Shown piece after piece: positions 1 to 5,206 of a DNA stretch of 5,850 nucleotides. Origin of the DNA: Thermococcaceae archaeon (GTDB lineage Archaea; Methanobacteriota_B; Thermococci; Thermococcales; Thermococcaceae); NCBI GenBank assembly GCA_026986455.1, contig JALSON010000009.1, positions 1-5,850 of the forward strand. Direction: 5' to 3'. Each line of letters begins with the position of its first letter. Position 1 is the first letter of the stretch. The notes beneath the pieces were generated by a model. That model ran no database searches and was not told the origin of the DNA. It was given only the letters and a program-made list of their open reading frames with translations. The position numbers and the translations under genes were made by a program.

Positions 1-744
1 ATAAAAGTTTACCTCGATAGGAGCAACATCAACATTGCCGAGACGGTTATGTCGGGGGTTAACAGGGCTTTAATAAAAACTCTGGCGGAAAATGGTGCCA
101 GACTTCCAGTTCGCGTGCAATACACTGCCGTCTATGGAAGAGAGGCGAAGTTTATGGATACTTTCTTACCCGGAGTTGTCTCGCTGGCCGTGTTCCTGAT
201 TTCCACAATACTTTCGGTTCTGTCTTTTATAGGCGAGAGGAACATGGGGACGCTGGACAGGGCTCTGGCCACTCCCCTGAGGGAAGAGGAGATAGTTACG
301 GGGTATTCGCTCGCTTTCGGTATCGTTGGAGTTATTCAGGCTTTAATAATGCTGATCATAGGTATCTTTGGCTTCAATGTTAGAATTGCCGGAAACCCGC
401 TCTTGGCATTTTTCATAGTTTCCCTGCTTGCAGTGGTGGGTGTAAACCTTGGAATGCTCCTCTCAAACACAGCAAAGAGTGAAGCACAGGCTGTCCAGTT
501 TGTTCCAATGGTGGTGGTTCCAACATTTCTTCTCTCTGGAATATTCTGGCCGGTGGAGGCAATTCCAAAATACCTTAGGCCGTTCTCCTACATCCTGCCG
601 CCGACCTACGCCGTCGATGCTCTGAGATCCGTTATTATAAGGGGATGGGGAATAGAGAAGGTGTGGCATGACGTCGCTGTTTTAATATTCTTTGGAATTT
701 TGTTTTTGGGCTTAGCAATCTTCAACATGAAGAAAAAGCTATGA
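1..744 (+). CDS. ABC-2 type transporter permease, C-terminal part (5' end outside window)
   Basis: The frame is open from base 1, so 247 residues of a longer membrane protein are visible; the first Met at 49 is not the true start. Five hydrophobic segments are visible at about residues 56-78, 103-125, 133-155, 165-184 and 224-243 of the visible part. The ABC-2 permease signature is clear: after the first visible helix comes ERNMGTLDRALATPLREEE (residues 79-97), the cytoplasmic coupling segment typical of the family, and later LSGIFWPVEAIP followed by FSYILPPTYAVDALR. In this family a missing N-terminal helix and a long extracytoplasmic domain normally come first, and the stretch before residue 56 would be the end of that domain. 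The partner ATPase is probably encoded upstream, outside the window. Such systems export drugs, lipids or other small molecules; the substrate cannot be read from the sequence. The protein ends in a Lys-rich tail. Family call is firm, substrate unknown. Confidence 0.92.
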   Translation: MKVYLDRSNINIAETVMSGVNRALIKTLAENGARLPVRVQYTAVYGREAKFMDTFLPGVVSLAVFLISTILSVLSFIGERNMGTLDRALATPLREEEIVTGYSLAFGIVGVIQALIMLIIGIFGFNVRIAGNPLLAFFIVSLLAVVGVNLGMLLSNTAKSEAQAVQFVPMVVVPTFLLSGIFWPVEAIPKYLRPFSYILPPTYAVDALRSVIIRGWGIEKVWHDVAVLIFFGILFLGLAIFNMKKKL

Positions 745-757
745 AAATCTTTTTATC
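744..757 (+). promoter_or_regulatory. Archaeal BRE/TATA promoter for the 791-1860 gene pair
   Basis: GAAAATCTTTTTAT directly follows, and shares one base with, the stop codon of the permease gene. An A-rich BRE-like stretch followed by a T-rich TATA element is the usual Thermococcales promoter form. Initiation about 25 nt downstream would start the mRNA near 775-780, leaving almost only the ribosome binding site before the ATG at 791. The T runs at 749-753 and 760-764 could also act as the terminator of the permease gene, since archaeal polymerase stops at oligo-T. This is a reading by eye, not a measured start site. Confidence 0.55.
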
Positions 758-778
758 TATTTTTCAGGAGGATTGTAT

Positions 779-785
779 GAGGTGG
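779..785 (+). promoter_or_regulatory. Ribosome binding site that decides the start at 791
   Basis: GAGGTGG lies 5 nt before the ATG at 791 and pairs with the archaeal 16S tail (anti-SD CACCUCC). It favours ATG 791 over the in-frame TTG at 773, which has AGGAGG (766-771) only 1 nt before it, too close to work well. Confidence 0.6.
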
Positions 786-790
786 TTCTG

Positions 791-1063
791 ATGCTCATTG
801 CCAAACCATGCACAAGCATGAAAGGTATCGTCATCACCCCCCGGGAGAACGACGCCGATCTTGAGGAGCTGTGCGAATGCCTGGCCGGACGGGGCTACAG
901 GATAAAGAGGGTTACCCGGTTCCTCGCGCTTCTCTCAGGGGAGCACGATATAACAATCTTTCCGAGTGGCAAAATAATTGTGAAGGACACCTCCGACAGG
1001 GAGGGGGCCCTAAAGATAGCGACTGATATCTACGAATGCCTTCAGGCCTACAGGGTGATATGA
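791..1063 (+). CDS. Small conserved archaeal protein, 90 aa, TBP-repeat-like C-terminal half
   Basis: The protein begins MLIAKPCTSMKG and has no membrane segment or signal peptide, so it should be cytoplasmic. The start at ATG 791 is preferred over the in-frame TTG at 773 because of the well-placed GAGGTGG and because the predicted transcript begins at about 777. The C-terminal half, from HDITIFPSGKIIVKD (about residues 52-66) into a helix ending at YECLQ, resembles the 'I-F-x-SGK-hydrophobic' strand plus helix of a TBP repeat; this is a similarity seen by eye and may reflect only a shared alpha-beta fold. Three cysteines (residues 7, 28 and 82) do not form a recognisable metal motif. The stop overlaps the next start (ATGA), so the two proteins are translationally coupled and probably work together. 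I recognise no experimentally defined function. Confidence 0.8.
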   Translation: MLIAKPCTSMKGIVITPRENDADLEELCECLAGRGYRIKRVTRFLALLSGEHDITIFPSGKIIVKDTSDREGALKIATDIYECLQAYRVI

Positions 1064-1860
1064 TGTTTGTCCCCGAGGAAATAGCCGAAACCATCAGAAG
1101 AATCCGGCTGGAGAACGGTTTCCCTGATACACCGTTCAGGATAGATGAAATCAGATACGATGGGGAAGGGGACAAGCTTTTTATAATCGCCCACGACAGG
1201 ACGGATAAAAGCGTCATCATAGGGAACAGCTTTGTAATCGGGAAGCTGAGAGAGGAGCTCGGTGTAAAGCAGGTTACTGTTTATTCAAACCTCGACCTGG
1301 AGATAAAGAGGAGAAAGCTCAGAGAGAACTCCGGAAGGATTGCAGGCACCTTTCTTGAGTTTCTGCAACCGGTTGTGGAAGCGGAGATGAGGTTTCCACC
1401 GAGGAAATGGCCGGAAGTCAGAGCGGAAGAGAGGGGGCTGGTCTTTCTGAGCTTCAACGCAAAAGCCCTTTTGAGATTCGCTGAAAGCTTCGGCATGGAG
1501 TATAGAGCGGTGGGGATAAAATACGCCTTTCCCGGGCTCAAGTATGAGGCGGTTGAGGGAAATGCCGGGGAGATTTTCTTTCCTGATGAGGAGAAGCTGC
1601 TGAAGATGGCGGGAGAGATGGGGGCGAAAATAATCATGTCAGACTTTCCCTTTGATCTGAAGCTTGAGGAAGGCACCGCACTCCTCAATCCAATGTGCTT
1701 CTTCCACATCGGCTTTTTCGAGCTCAAATACCTCTTCGGATTTGAAAAGCCGGTGATTTACGATAAAAAAGCTCTCATTGACTTCATAACAGCCCTCGTT
1801 TATGAAGGGCTGATGGAGTCCACGGACGGGGCAAACCTGATATGGCGGATGCGGAATTGA
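1060..1860 (+). CDS. KH-like domain protein, possible degenerate PP-loop ATPase family
   Basis: A soluble 266-residue protein. The start is ATG 1060 (ATGA overlap with the upstream stop) or the adjacent ATG 1063 (TGATG overlap); GGTGAT at 1054-1059 is better spaced for 1063. The Met at 1036 lies deep in the upstream gene and has no ribosome site. Residues 38-77 (DKLFIIAHDRTDKSVIIGNSFVIGKLREELG...VTVYS) look like a KH fold, with GNSFVIG in the position of the GxxG nucleic-acid loop. After a basic linker (residues 82-93), LVFLSFNAKALLRFAESFG (127-145) and YRAVGIKYAF have the strand-loop-helix-strand pattern of PP-loop ATP pyrophosphatases, but SFNAKAL replaces the usual SGGxDS. This order recalls the archaeal KH plus PP-loop predicted ATPases (COG1365, from memory). 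If that holds, RNA or tRNA binding is likely and classical ATP adenylation doubtful. The C-terminus ALVYEGLMESTDGANLIWRM is compact and looks intact. Confidence 0.8.
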   Translation: MMFVPEEIAETIRRIRLENGFPDTPFRIDEIRYDGEGDKLFIIAHDRTDKSVIIGNSFVIGKLREELGVKQVTVYSNLDLEIKRRKLRENSGRIAGTFLEFLQPVVEAEMRFPPRKWPEVRAEERGLVFLSFNAKALLRFAESFGMEYRAVGIKYAFPGLKYEAVEGNAGEIFFPDEEKLLKMAGEMGAKIIMSDFPFDLKLEEGTALLNPMCFFHIGFFELKYLFGFEKPVIYDKKALIDFITALVYEGLMESTDGANLIWRMRN

Positions 1861-1986
1861 GGGCGTATCTAAAATATTGTTTAATTTGTGAGGTTAGTCC
1901 TTCAGGTGGTTTTCCCTGAGGATGCAGAAATCCCAATAAAGTATCAAGCAAAAAACCCCAACTTTTAGACATGCCCGTGGAAGGGA

Positions 1987-2000
1987 TAATCTTTTTAAAT
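1987..2000 (+). promoter_or_regulatory. BRE/TATA promoter of the DUF835 gene
   Basis: TAATCTTTTTAAAT is a near-canonical Thermococcales BRE/TATA element. A start about 25 nt downstream falls at roughly 2020-2024, just at the ribosome site GGTGGG (2023-2028), giving a very short leader before ATG 2034. Because the TATA box lies inside the longer reading frame that begins at 1971, that upstream ATG cannot be the start on this transcript. Confidence 0.65.
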
Positions 2001-2022
2001 TCTATTACCTCATGTTATACGC

Positions 2023-2028
2023 GGTGGG
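2023..2028 (+). promoter_or_regulatory. Ribosome binding site that fixes the start at 2034
   Basis: GGTGGG lies 5 nt before ATG 2034. No comparable site precedes the in-frame ATG at 1971. Confidence 0.6.
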
Positions 2029-2033
2029 TCCGG

Positions 2034-2855
2034 ATGTCTATCAGTATCCCGGATAAAGTCATGTTCATGTCAGATTTGCTGAATTTTGTGTTCATCTTAA
2101 TAGTCTCCGTGATTACCCTGAATTACCGGGGGCGGTTTGTGTCGAAGTTTCCCCAGTTCAGGAAGTTTTATGATATTGTAATCGTGAGTTTTATGATTGC
2201 ATTAGCCGGGACATTTCTCGATGCTGTCGATGAACTTGAGGTAAACGGATATTACATTAAAAATGCCCTGCTGACCCGCATTGAAAGCTGGATGTTTGCG
2301 ATAGCGGTTGGAATCATGAGCATCGGGTGGGTTATAACGCTGAGGGCAGTTATACACGGAATGGTTCGGATTCCCCTCGTCAGGGTTGAGGATGCGAAGC
2401 AGCAGAAGGTTCACATAGACCCGGGCCTCTATCTGAGCACGAACGACGATGCCTGCCATACTATATTTGCCTCCCTTCTGCACCAGCGGCCGGGTCTGGT
2501 TATATCGAGGAGTCCTCCGGATATAACCCAGGCCAGCATCGGGATTGAGGAGGTGCCGGTTCTCTGGATAACCAAGGTCGGAGGGGAGAACACAGTACAC
2601 CCGACGAATCTGCCTTACCTCCTCCACACCCTCGTTAGCTTCTTCGAGGAGGGCGACATGCCCAAGGCTGTCCTTCTGGATGGCCTGGAATATCTGATTC
2701 TTGAGAACGGGTTTCCGGCGATCTTTAAATTCCTCACAACCCTGAAGGACTACGCCCTGCTGACGAACTCAATCGTCCTGATGCCGATGGAGAGCAGGGC
2801 CCACAGTGAACAGGAGCTCAACATGCTCCTCAGGGAGTTTGAAATCATCAGCTGA
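2034..2855 (+). CDS. Membrane protein with C-terminal DUF835 domain
   Basis: The 273-residue product has three predicted membrane helices at about residues 13-30, 47-65 and 85-106, then a soluble domain that begins near residue 120. With R32, R34 and K38 after helix 1 and R112, R117 and K122 after helix 3, the soluble domain most likely faces the cytoplasm. Residues 150-270 carry the DUF835 pattern: GLVISRSPPD, VPVLWITKVGG, the hallmark VLLDGLEYLILENGFPAIFKFLTTLKDYALL (213-243), a hydrophobic IVLMPME strand and a final ELNMLLREFE helix. DUF835 proteins are numerous in Thermococcales, often with N-terminal helices, and resemble a shortened RecA/KaiC-like core without a Walker A motif; none is seen here. 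A sensory or signalling role is often guessed but not established. The gene stands alone with its own promoter and a 161-nt gap after it. Start at 2034 rather than 1971, for the promoter and ribosome-site reasons given in their own entries. Confidence 0.88.
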   Translation: MSISIPDKVMFMSDLLNFVFILIVSVITLNYRGRFVSKFPQFRKFYDIVIVSFMIALAGTFLDAVDELEVNGYYIKNALLTRIESWMFAIAVGIMSIGWVITLRAVIHGMVRIPLVRVEDAKQQKVHIDPGLYLSTNDDACHTIFASLLHQRPGLVISRSPPDITQASIGIEEVPVLWITKVGGENTVHPTNLPYLLHTLVSFFEEGDMPKAVLLDGLEYLILENGFPAIFKFLTTLKDYALLTNSIVLMPMESRAHSEQELNMLLREFEIIS

Positions 2856-2945
2856 CTGGTATTCTGGGGATAAACTCAGTAATGGCTCAAAAGAAGACGG
2901 GCCGGGCACACTGCGGTTATCCTGACGGTATCAGCCGGGCAGGAA

Positions 2946-2957
2946 CAATCTTTAAAT
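2946..2957 (+). promoter_or_regulatory. BRE/TATA promoter upstream of the kinase-like gene
   Basis: CAATCTTTAAAT matches the standard Thermococcales promoter form. Transcription would begin near 2978-2982, giving a leader of about 35-40 nt before ATG 3017. The inverted repeat at 2957-2978 sits directly between this box and the expected start site. Confidence 0.6.
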
Positions 2958-2978
2958 TCTCCATGCCCTAAGGGAGAA
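2957..2978. repeat. 6-bp inverted repeat beside the TATA box, possible operator
   Basis: TTCTCC (2957-2962) and GGAGAA (2973-2978) are perfect reverse complements separated by 10 nt. The centre-to-centre spacing of 16 nt and the placement just downstream of a TATA box would suit a dimeric archaeal repressor that blocks initiation. Six-base arms occur by chance often enough that this is only a candidate. Confidence 0.3.
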
Positions 2979-2980
2979 CG

Positions 2981-2990
2981 GATTTTAAAA
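2981..2990 (+). promoter_or_regulatory. Second TATA-like element before the kinase-like gene
   Basis: GATTTTAAAA lies 27 nt before ATG 3017. If used, it would start transcription near 3008-3012, cutting into the ribosome site GAGGGA (3005-3010) and giving a nearly leaderless message. The upstream box at 2946-2957 fits the gene better; two alternative promoters are possible. Confidence 0.3.
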
Positions 2991-3016
2991 GCAATTAATC
3001 AGCTGAGGGAATCAAA

Positions 3017-3589
3017 ATGATAGTGGGGGTTGTGGGAAAGATAGCTGCTGGCAAGACCACTGTGGCGAAGTTTCTTGAGGAAAAGGGCTTCTGCCGCATA
3101 AGCTGCAGCGATCCGCTGATAGACCTGCTGACCCACCGGGTTGGGGGGTACTCATGGATTCCGGAGCTGCCCGAAAAATCCGAACCCTCAAGGGAGAGGC
3201 TCATAGAGTACGGGAAATACCTAAAGGACAGGTACGGGGAGGATGTTCTGATAAGGCTCACGCTGGATAAAATGAGGCACTGCAGGAATGTGGTCATTGA
3301 CGGTGTGCGTTCAAGGGGCGAGATTGAGGCCATCAAAGAACGCGGCGGCATAATAATCTACATCGATGCCAGACCCGAGCTCAGATACGAGAGGCTGGTG
3401 AGAAGAAATGCAAGTAAGGACAGGGAGATAAGGAGCTTTGAAGACTTTAAGGCCATGGATGATGCAGAGGAGGAGCTTTACCGCACGAGCACGCTTAAAA
3501 ATATAGCCGACGTCATCGTAGAGAACAACGGAACCCTTGAGGGGCTGAGGCGGAAGGTGAATGAAATCATCGCGGTGATGCTGAAGTGA
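3017..3589 (+). CDS. P-loop nucleotide kinase-like protein (dephospho-CoA kinase/dNMP kinase-like)
   Basis: The 190-residue soluble protein opens with a Walker A loop, GKIAAGKTT (residues 7-15), right after the first beta strand. The substrate-side SCSDPLIDLL (29-38) and RLIEYGKYLKDRYGEDVLI (61-79) are of the dephospho-CoA kinase/deoxynucleoside monophosphate kinase type. VVIDGVRSRGEIEAI (92-106) supplies the DGxR segment, IIIYIDARPELRYERL (112-127) the next strand and helix, and RRNASKD (129-135) a basic lid-like region. Length and motif order are complete. In Thermococcales the characterised dephospho-CoA kinase is an unrelated GTP-dependent enzyme, so a CoA role should not be assumed; the substrate is unknown. 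GAGGGA at 3005-3010, 6 nt before the ATG, sets the start. It is the first gene of a unit, 12 nt ahead of the TudS-like gene, which suggests nucleotide or nucleobase chemistry. Confidence 0.82.
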   Translation: MIVGVVGKIAAGKTTVAKFLEEKGFCRISCSDPLIDLLTHRVGGYSWIPELPEKSEPSRERLIEYGKYLKDRYGEDVLIRLTLDKMRHCRNVVIDGVRSRGEIEAIKERGGIIIYIDARPELRYERLVRRNASKDREIRSFEDFKAMDDAEEELYRTSTLKNIADVIVENNGTLEGLRRKVNEIIAVMLK

Positions 3590-3601
3590 GGAGGTGAAAC
3601 C

Positions 3602-4183
3602 GTGAAGCTCATCATCATCGCCCCCTGCCTCCTCAGCCCCTTCTACGTCTACAGGGGGCCGAAGGGGAAGGAGTACGAGACGGCCAAGCTAATCAGGGAG
3701 CTGATGGGAGAGCTCGGAGGGGAGTGGCATGTCCTGGCATACCCGTGCCCTGAGTTTGAGGTGATGGGATGGCCGAGGGCCCCTGCGAGCAGGGAGGTCT
3801 ATGAGAGGCTCGGCATGCGCGGGAGGATCAAAGGCATAGCGGAATTCATAGGGCGGATTATAGGTGAGGAAAAGCCCGCGAAGCTCATTTTCGTTGGGGT
3901 CAAAGGCTCCCCGACCTGCGGGGTCTTCCACACGAGCTCAAGCGACCCGGAGAGATACCCCTACAGGGAAATGCAGGAGTTCCGCCACATGGGGAAGGAG
4001 GAGAGGATTGAAAGGTCCAGAATGCTCGTGGAGGAGCAGGGGTTCCGGCTTATCAAAAGGCCGGGAATACTCTTTGAAATCCTCATGGCGAGGTTTTCAA
4101 ACGCTCTGTATGTGGAGTTCGACAATGACGACATTGAGGGGAGTATGGAGAGATTGAAGGCCGCACTGGAGGGGAGTATATGA
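3602..4183 (+). CDS. TudS/DUF523-like protein, probable three-cysteine Fe-S protein
   Basis: The 193-residue protein starts with GTG 3602 behind a perfect GGAGGTGA (3590-3597), 4 nt spacing. Three cysteines stand where DUF523/TudS proteins hold them: C9 in IIAPCLLSP (compare SACLLG), C49 in YPCPEFEVMGWPRAPASRE (compare CPE..GGLPTPR.P.E), and C106 in GVKGSPTCGVFHTSS (compare SPSCGxG). In characterised TudS (2-thiouracil desulfurase) three such cysteines bind a [4Fe-4S] cluster whose free iron takes sulfur from the substrate. That this protein binds a cluster is inferred; its substrate is unknown, and the similarity is judged by eye and is not close throughout. It is the longer, more divergent archaeal kind, with a further C-terminal region ending RLKAALEGSI. 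The stop overlaps the next start (ATGA, 4180-4183). Its last nine codons lie inside the direct repeat at 4155-4192, so the present C-terminus may have been replaced during an insertion. Confidence 0.8.
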   Translation: MKLIIIAPCLLSPFYVYRGPKGKEYETAKLIRELMGELGGEWHVLAYPCPEFEVMGWPRAPASREVYERLGMRGRIKGIAEFIGRIIGEEKPAKLIFVGVKGSPTCGVFHTSSSDPERYPYREMQEFRHMGKEERIERSRMLVEEQGFRLIKRPGILFEILMARFSNALYVEFDNDDIEGSMERLKAALEGSI

Positions 4184-4192
4184 GAGCATTGA
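4155..4192 (+). repeat. Upstream copy of a 38-bp imperfect direct repeat
   Basis: Aligned without gaps to 5169-5206 (offset 1,014), 27 of 38 bases match by hand count, including a run of 10 (GCACTGGAGG, 4163-4172). Both copies contain codons for Lys-Ala-Ala-Leu-Glu, a GGAGG ribosome site, an ATGA stop/start overlap and the first codons Met-Arg-Ala-Leu of a new gene, in the same register. Several mismatches are synonymous (AAG/AAA, GCC/GCT, AGA/AGG, GCA/GCG), as expected of two diverged copies of coding DNA. Confidence 0.6.
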
Positions 4193-5097
4193 AATGGAAG
4201 ATTACACAAAGAGTTGGCCATTTAAAGAAGAGACCTTATCAAGCTGTACTTGTGGTAGTTATTGTTACATATTTATCCTTAATGATGGCCATATTAATCA
4301 ATATAATGCCCTCTAAAGATTTTAATTTTGTTATGTGGTTTTATAGCACTATTATCCAGCTAAACGGGGCGATTTTGGGTGTTATAATTGTTATTTTAAG
4401 TCTCTCTGTTGTCGTGCTCCCAAAGAAGGTAATAGTGTTGTTTAAAGAATTTCATTTTGATTACTTAGAGCTGACCATTTTGCTTTTGATAATTACAATT
4501 CTTATATCTTTTATTGGTCTTTCATATGGGACAAATAGCAGAAATACTGGAATTTATTTTGCAGCATTTCTTTTTGAGGGTATAAGTATATGTGTATTGG
4601 GCTTATTTCTGTTGGAATTGGCTCGGAAGTTTAATACTATTTTGAGGTATTATATTGAGGAAACTCGAACAGACGAAGTTATAAACAACATTAAACTTAG
4701 AATTGAGAATAAAAACCTTATTTTATCTTCCCCTGAATATCTCTTGCATTTTGTAGAAGGTGTCTTTCAGATCTCATTATTTGAAGAAGATGAGTCAGTT
4801 GCTAAACCTATAGGAGAATCTAAATGGGAAGAACTCTCAAATAAAGGCCTTATAGACGAAGAAGGGATACCATTAGTTAGTTTCCCTGAGTGCTTTGAAA
4901 AGTTAAAAAGTGGAATGATCCTTTGGTTAAACGGGGTATTCAAACTGGTGGACGTACAAGGGAGGGCATACCATATTCATGTAGAGGCCACTATCCAGTA
5001 TAAAAAGCATCAACTAAAACTAAGGGGATTATCAGTACAGTACCTTCCAGAAGAACAGTACAAAATGGTAAAAGAGCAGAGAATCATCATAATGTGA
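4180..5097 (+). CDS. AT-rich four-helix membrane protein of unknown function
   Basis: I do not recognise this 305-residue protein. A basic N-terminus (MRALKWKITQRVGHLKKR) leads into four predicted membrane helices at about residues 21-43, 54-80, 96-116 and 125-148, followed by a soluble, probably cytoplasmic domain of about 155 residues, first helical and acidic (150-245), then strand-rich (ILWLNGVFKLVDVQGRAYHIHVEATIQYKK, 247-276). Helix 2 (STIIQLNGAILGVIIVILSLSVVVLPKK) has the 'IQ..xAIlG' look of several small accessory membrane proteins, which is only a resemblance. The base composition sets it apart: hand counts give 27% G+C at 4261-4320 and 35% at 4321-4380, against 63% at 3721-3780 next door, with many TTA, ATA and AAT codons. 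GGAGGGGA (4168-4175) and the ATGA overlap set the start; the next in-frame Met is inside helix 1. It is flanked by direct repeats and is probably a horizontally acquired insertion. Confidence 0.85.
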   Translation: MRALKWKITQRVGHLKKRPYQAVLVVVIVTYLSLMMAILINIMPSKDFNFVMWFYSTIIQLNGAILGVIIVILSLSVVVLPKKVIVLFKEFHFDYLELTILLLIITILISFIGLSYGTNSRNTGIYFAAFLFEGISICVLGLFLLELARKFNTILRYYIEETRTDEVINNIKLRIENKNLILSSPEYLLHFVEGVFQISLFEEDESVAKPIGESKWEELSNKGLIDEEGIPLVSFPECFEKLKSGMILWLNGVFKLVDVQGRAYHIHVEATIQYKKHQLKLRGLSVQYLPEEQYKMVKEQRIIIM

Positions 5098-5098
5098 A

Positions 5099-5197
5099 GG
5101 TCTTTACGAAATCTGGGATGGTTGTGATTGCTCTATTATCAGCTTTGTTCCACTTGGTTTGGGAAGGATGAAAGCTGCACTGGAGGAGGGGCCATGA
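5099..5197 (+). pseudogene. Possible leftover 3' end of a TudS-like gene
   Basis: Between the membrane-protein stop and the flavodoxin start, the frame from 5093 to 5197 is open and ends in RMKAALEEGP before a TGA that overlaps the flavodoxin ATG. This mirrors RLKAALEGSI at the end of the intact TudS-like gene. Farther upstream, GLYEIWDGCDC is weakly like ALYVEFDNDDI of that gene at the same side of the repeat, but the distance to KAALE differs by six codons. The last ten codons are the supportable part; the rest is tentative. There is no start codon with a ribosome site for it. Confidence 0.4.
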
Positions 5198-5206
5198 GGG
5201 CGCTCA
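5169..5206 (+). repeat. Downstream copy of the 38-bp imperfect direct repeat
   Basis: Partner of 4155-4192, with the same order of Lys-Ala-Ala-Leu-Glu codons, ribosome site and ATGA overlap. Similarity stops just after the Met-Arg-Ala-Leu codons (about 5205) and is weak before 5169. This copy gives the flavodoxin its ribosome site GGAGGAGG (5182-5189) and start codon, so it is probably the original junction, and the upstream copy the altered one. Confidence 0.6.

Larger units (their letters stand above)
1861..2033 (+). other. Non-coding gap between the 791-1860 unit and the DUF835 gene
   Basis: This 173-nt stretch has no ORF with a ribosome site on either strand; a 62-codon open frame on the minus strand (1784-1972) has a tail running over the end of the upstream gene and looks like chance. 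The first part is AT-rich (TTTAATTTG at about 1880-1888) and may end transcription of the upstream pair. The last 45 nt hold the promoter and ribosome site of the gene at 2034. I see no box C/D sRNA, tRNA or stable hairpin. Confidence 0.5.

Noticed and set aside
1880..1960. Possible box C/D guide RNA (CTGA and GATG words) in the intergenic gap
   Set aside because: No proper RTGATGA C box and CTGA D box pair with the usual spacing was found on either strand.
1784..1972. Minus-strand 62-codon ORF reaching into the gap before the DUF835 gene
   Set aside because: Most of its downstream half is antisense to the 1060-1860 gene, it has no ribosome site, and its translation matches nothing I recognise.
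1971..2033. Upstream ATG start that would extend the DUF835 protein by 21 residues
   Set aside because: The TATA box (1987-2000) lies inside this extension and there is no ribosome site before 1971, while 2034 has GGTGGG 5 nt upstream.
2901..2941. Direct repeat GCCGGGCA at 2901-2908 and 2934-2941
   Set aside because: Only 8 bases, with no further similarity around either copy and no sign of an insertion; likely chance in GC-rich DNA.
3864..4157. 97-codon + strand ORF overlapping the TudS-like gene in another frame
   Set aside because: It is a shadow frame, rich in Ser, Arg and Gly, without a ribosome site and covered by a gene with clear family motifs.
4193..5168. Insertion sequence or transposon carrying the membrane protein
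   Set aside because: No transposase, resolvase or integrase is encoded and no terminal inverted repeats were seen; only the long imperfect direct repeat supports insertion.
5098..5193. Promoter for the flavodoxin in the gap after the membrane-protein gene
   Set aside because: No BRE/TATA element of the form seen at the other promoters; TCTTTACG at 5101-5108 is weak and too far from ATG 5194.
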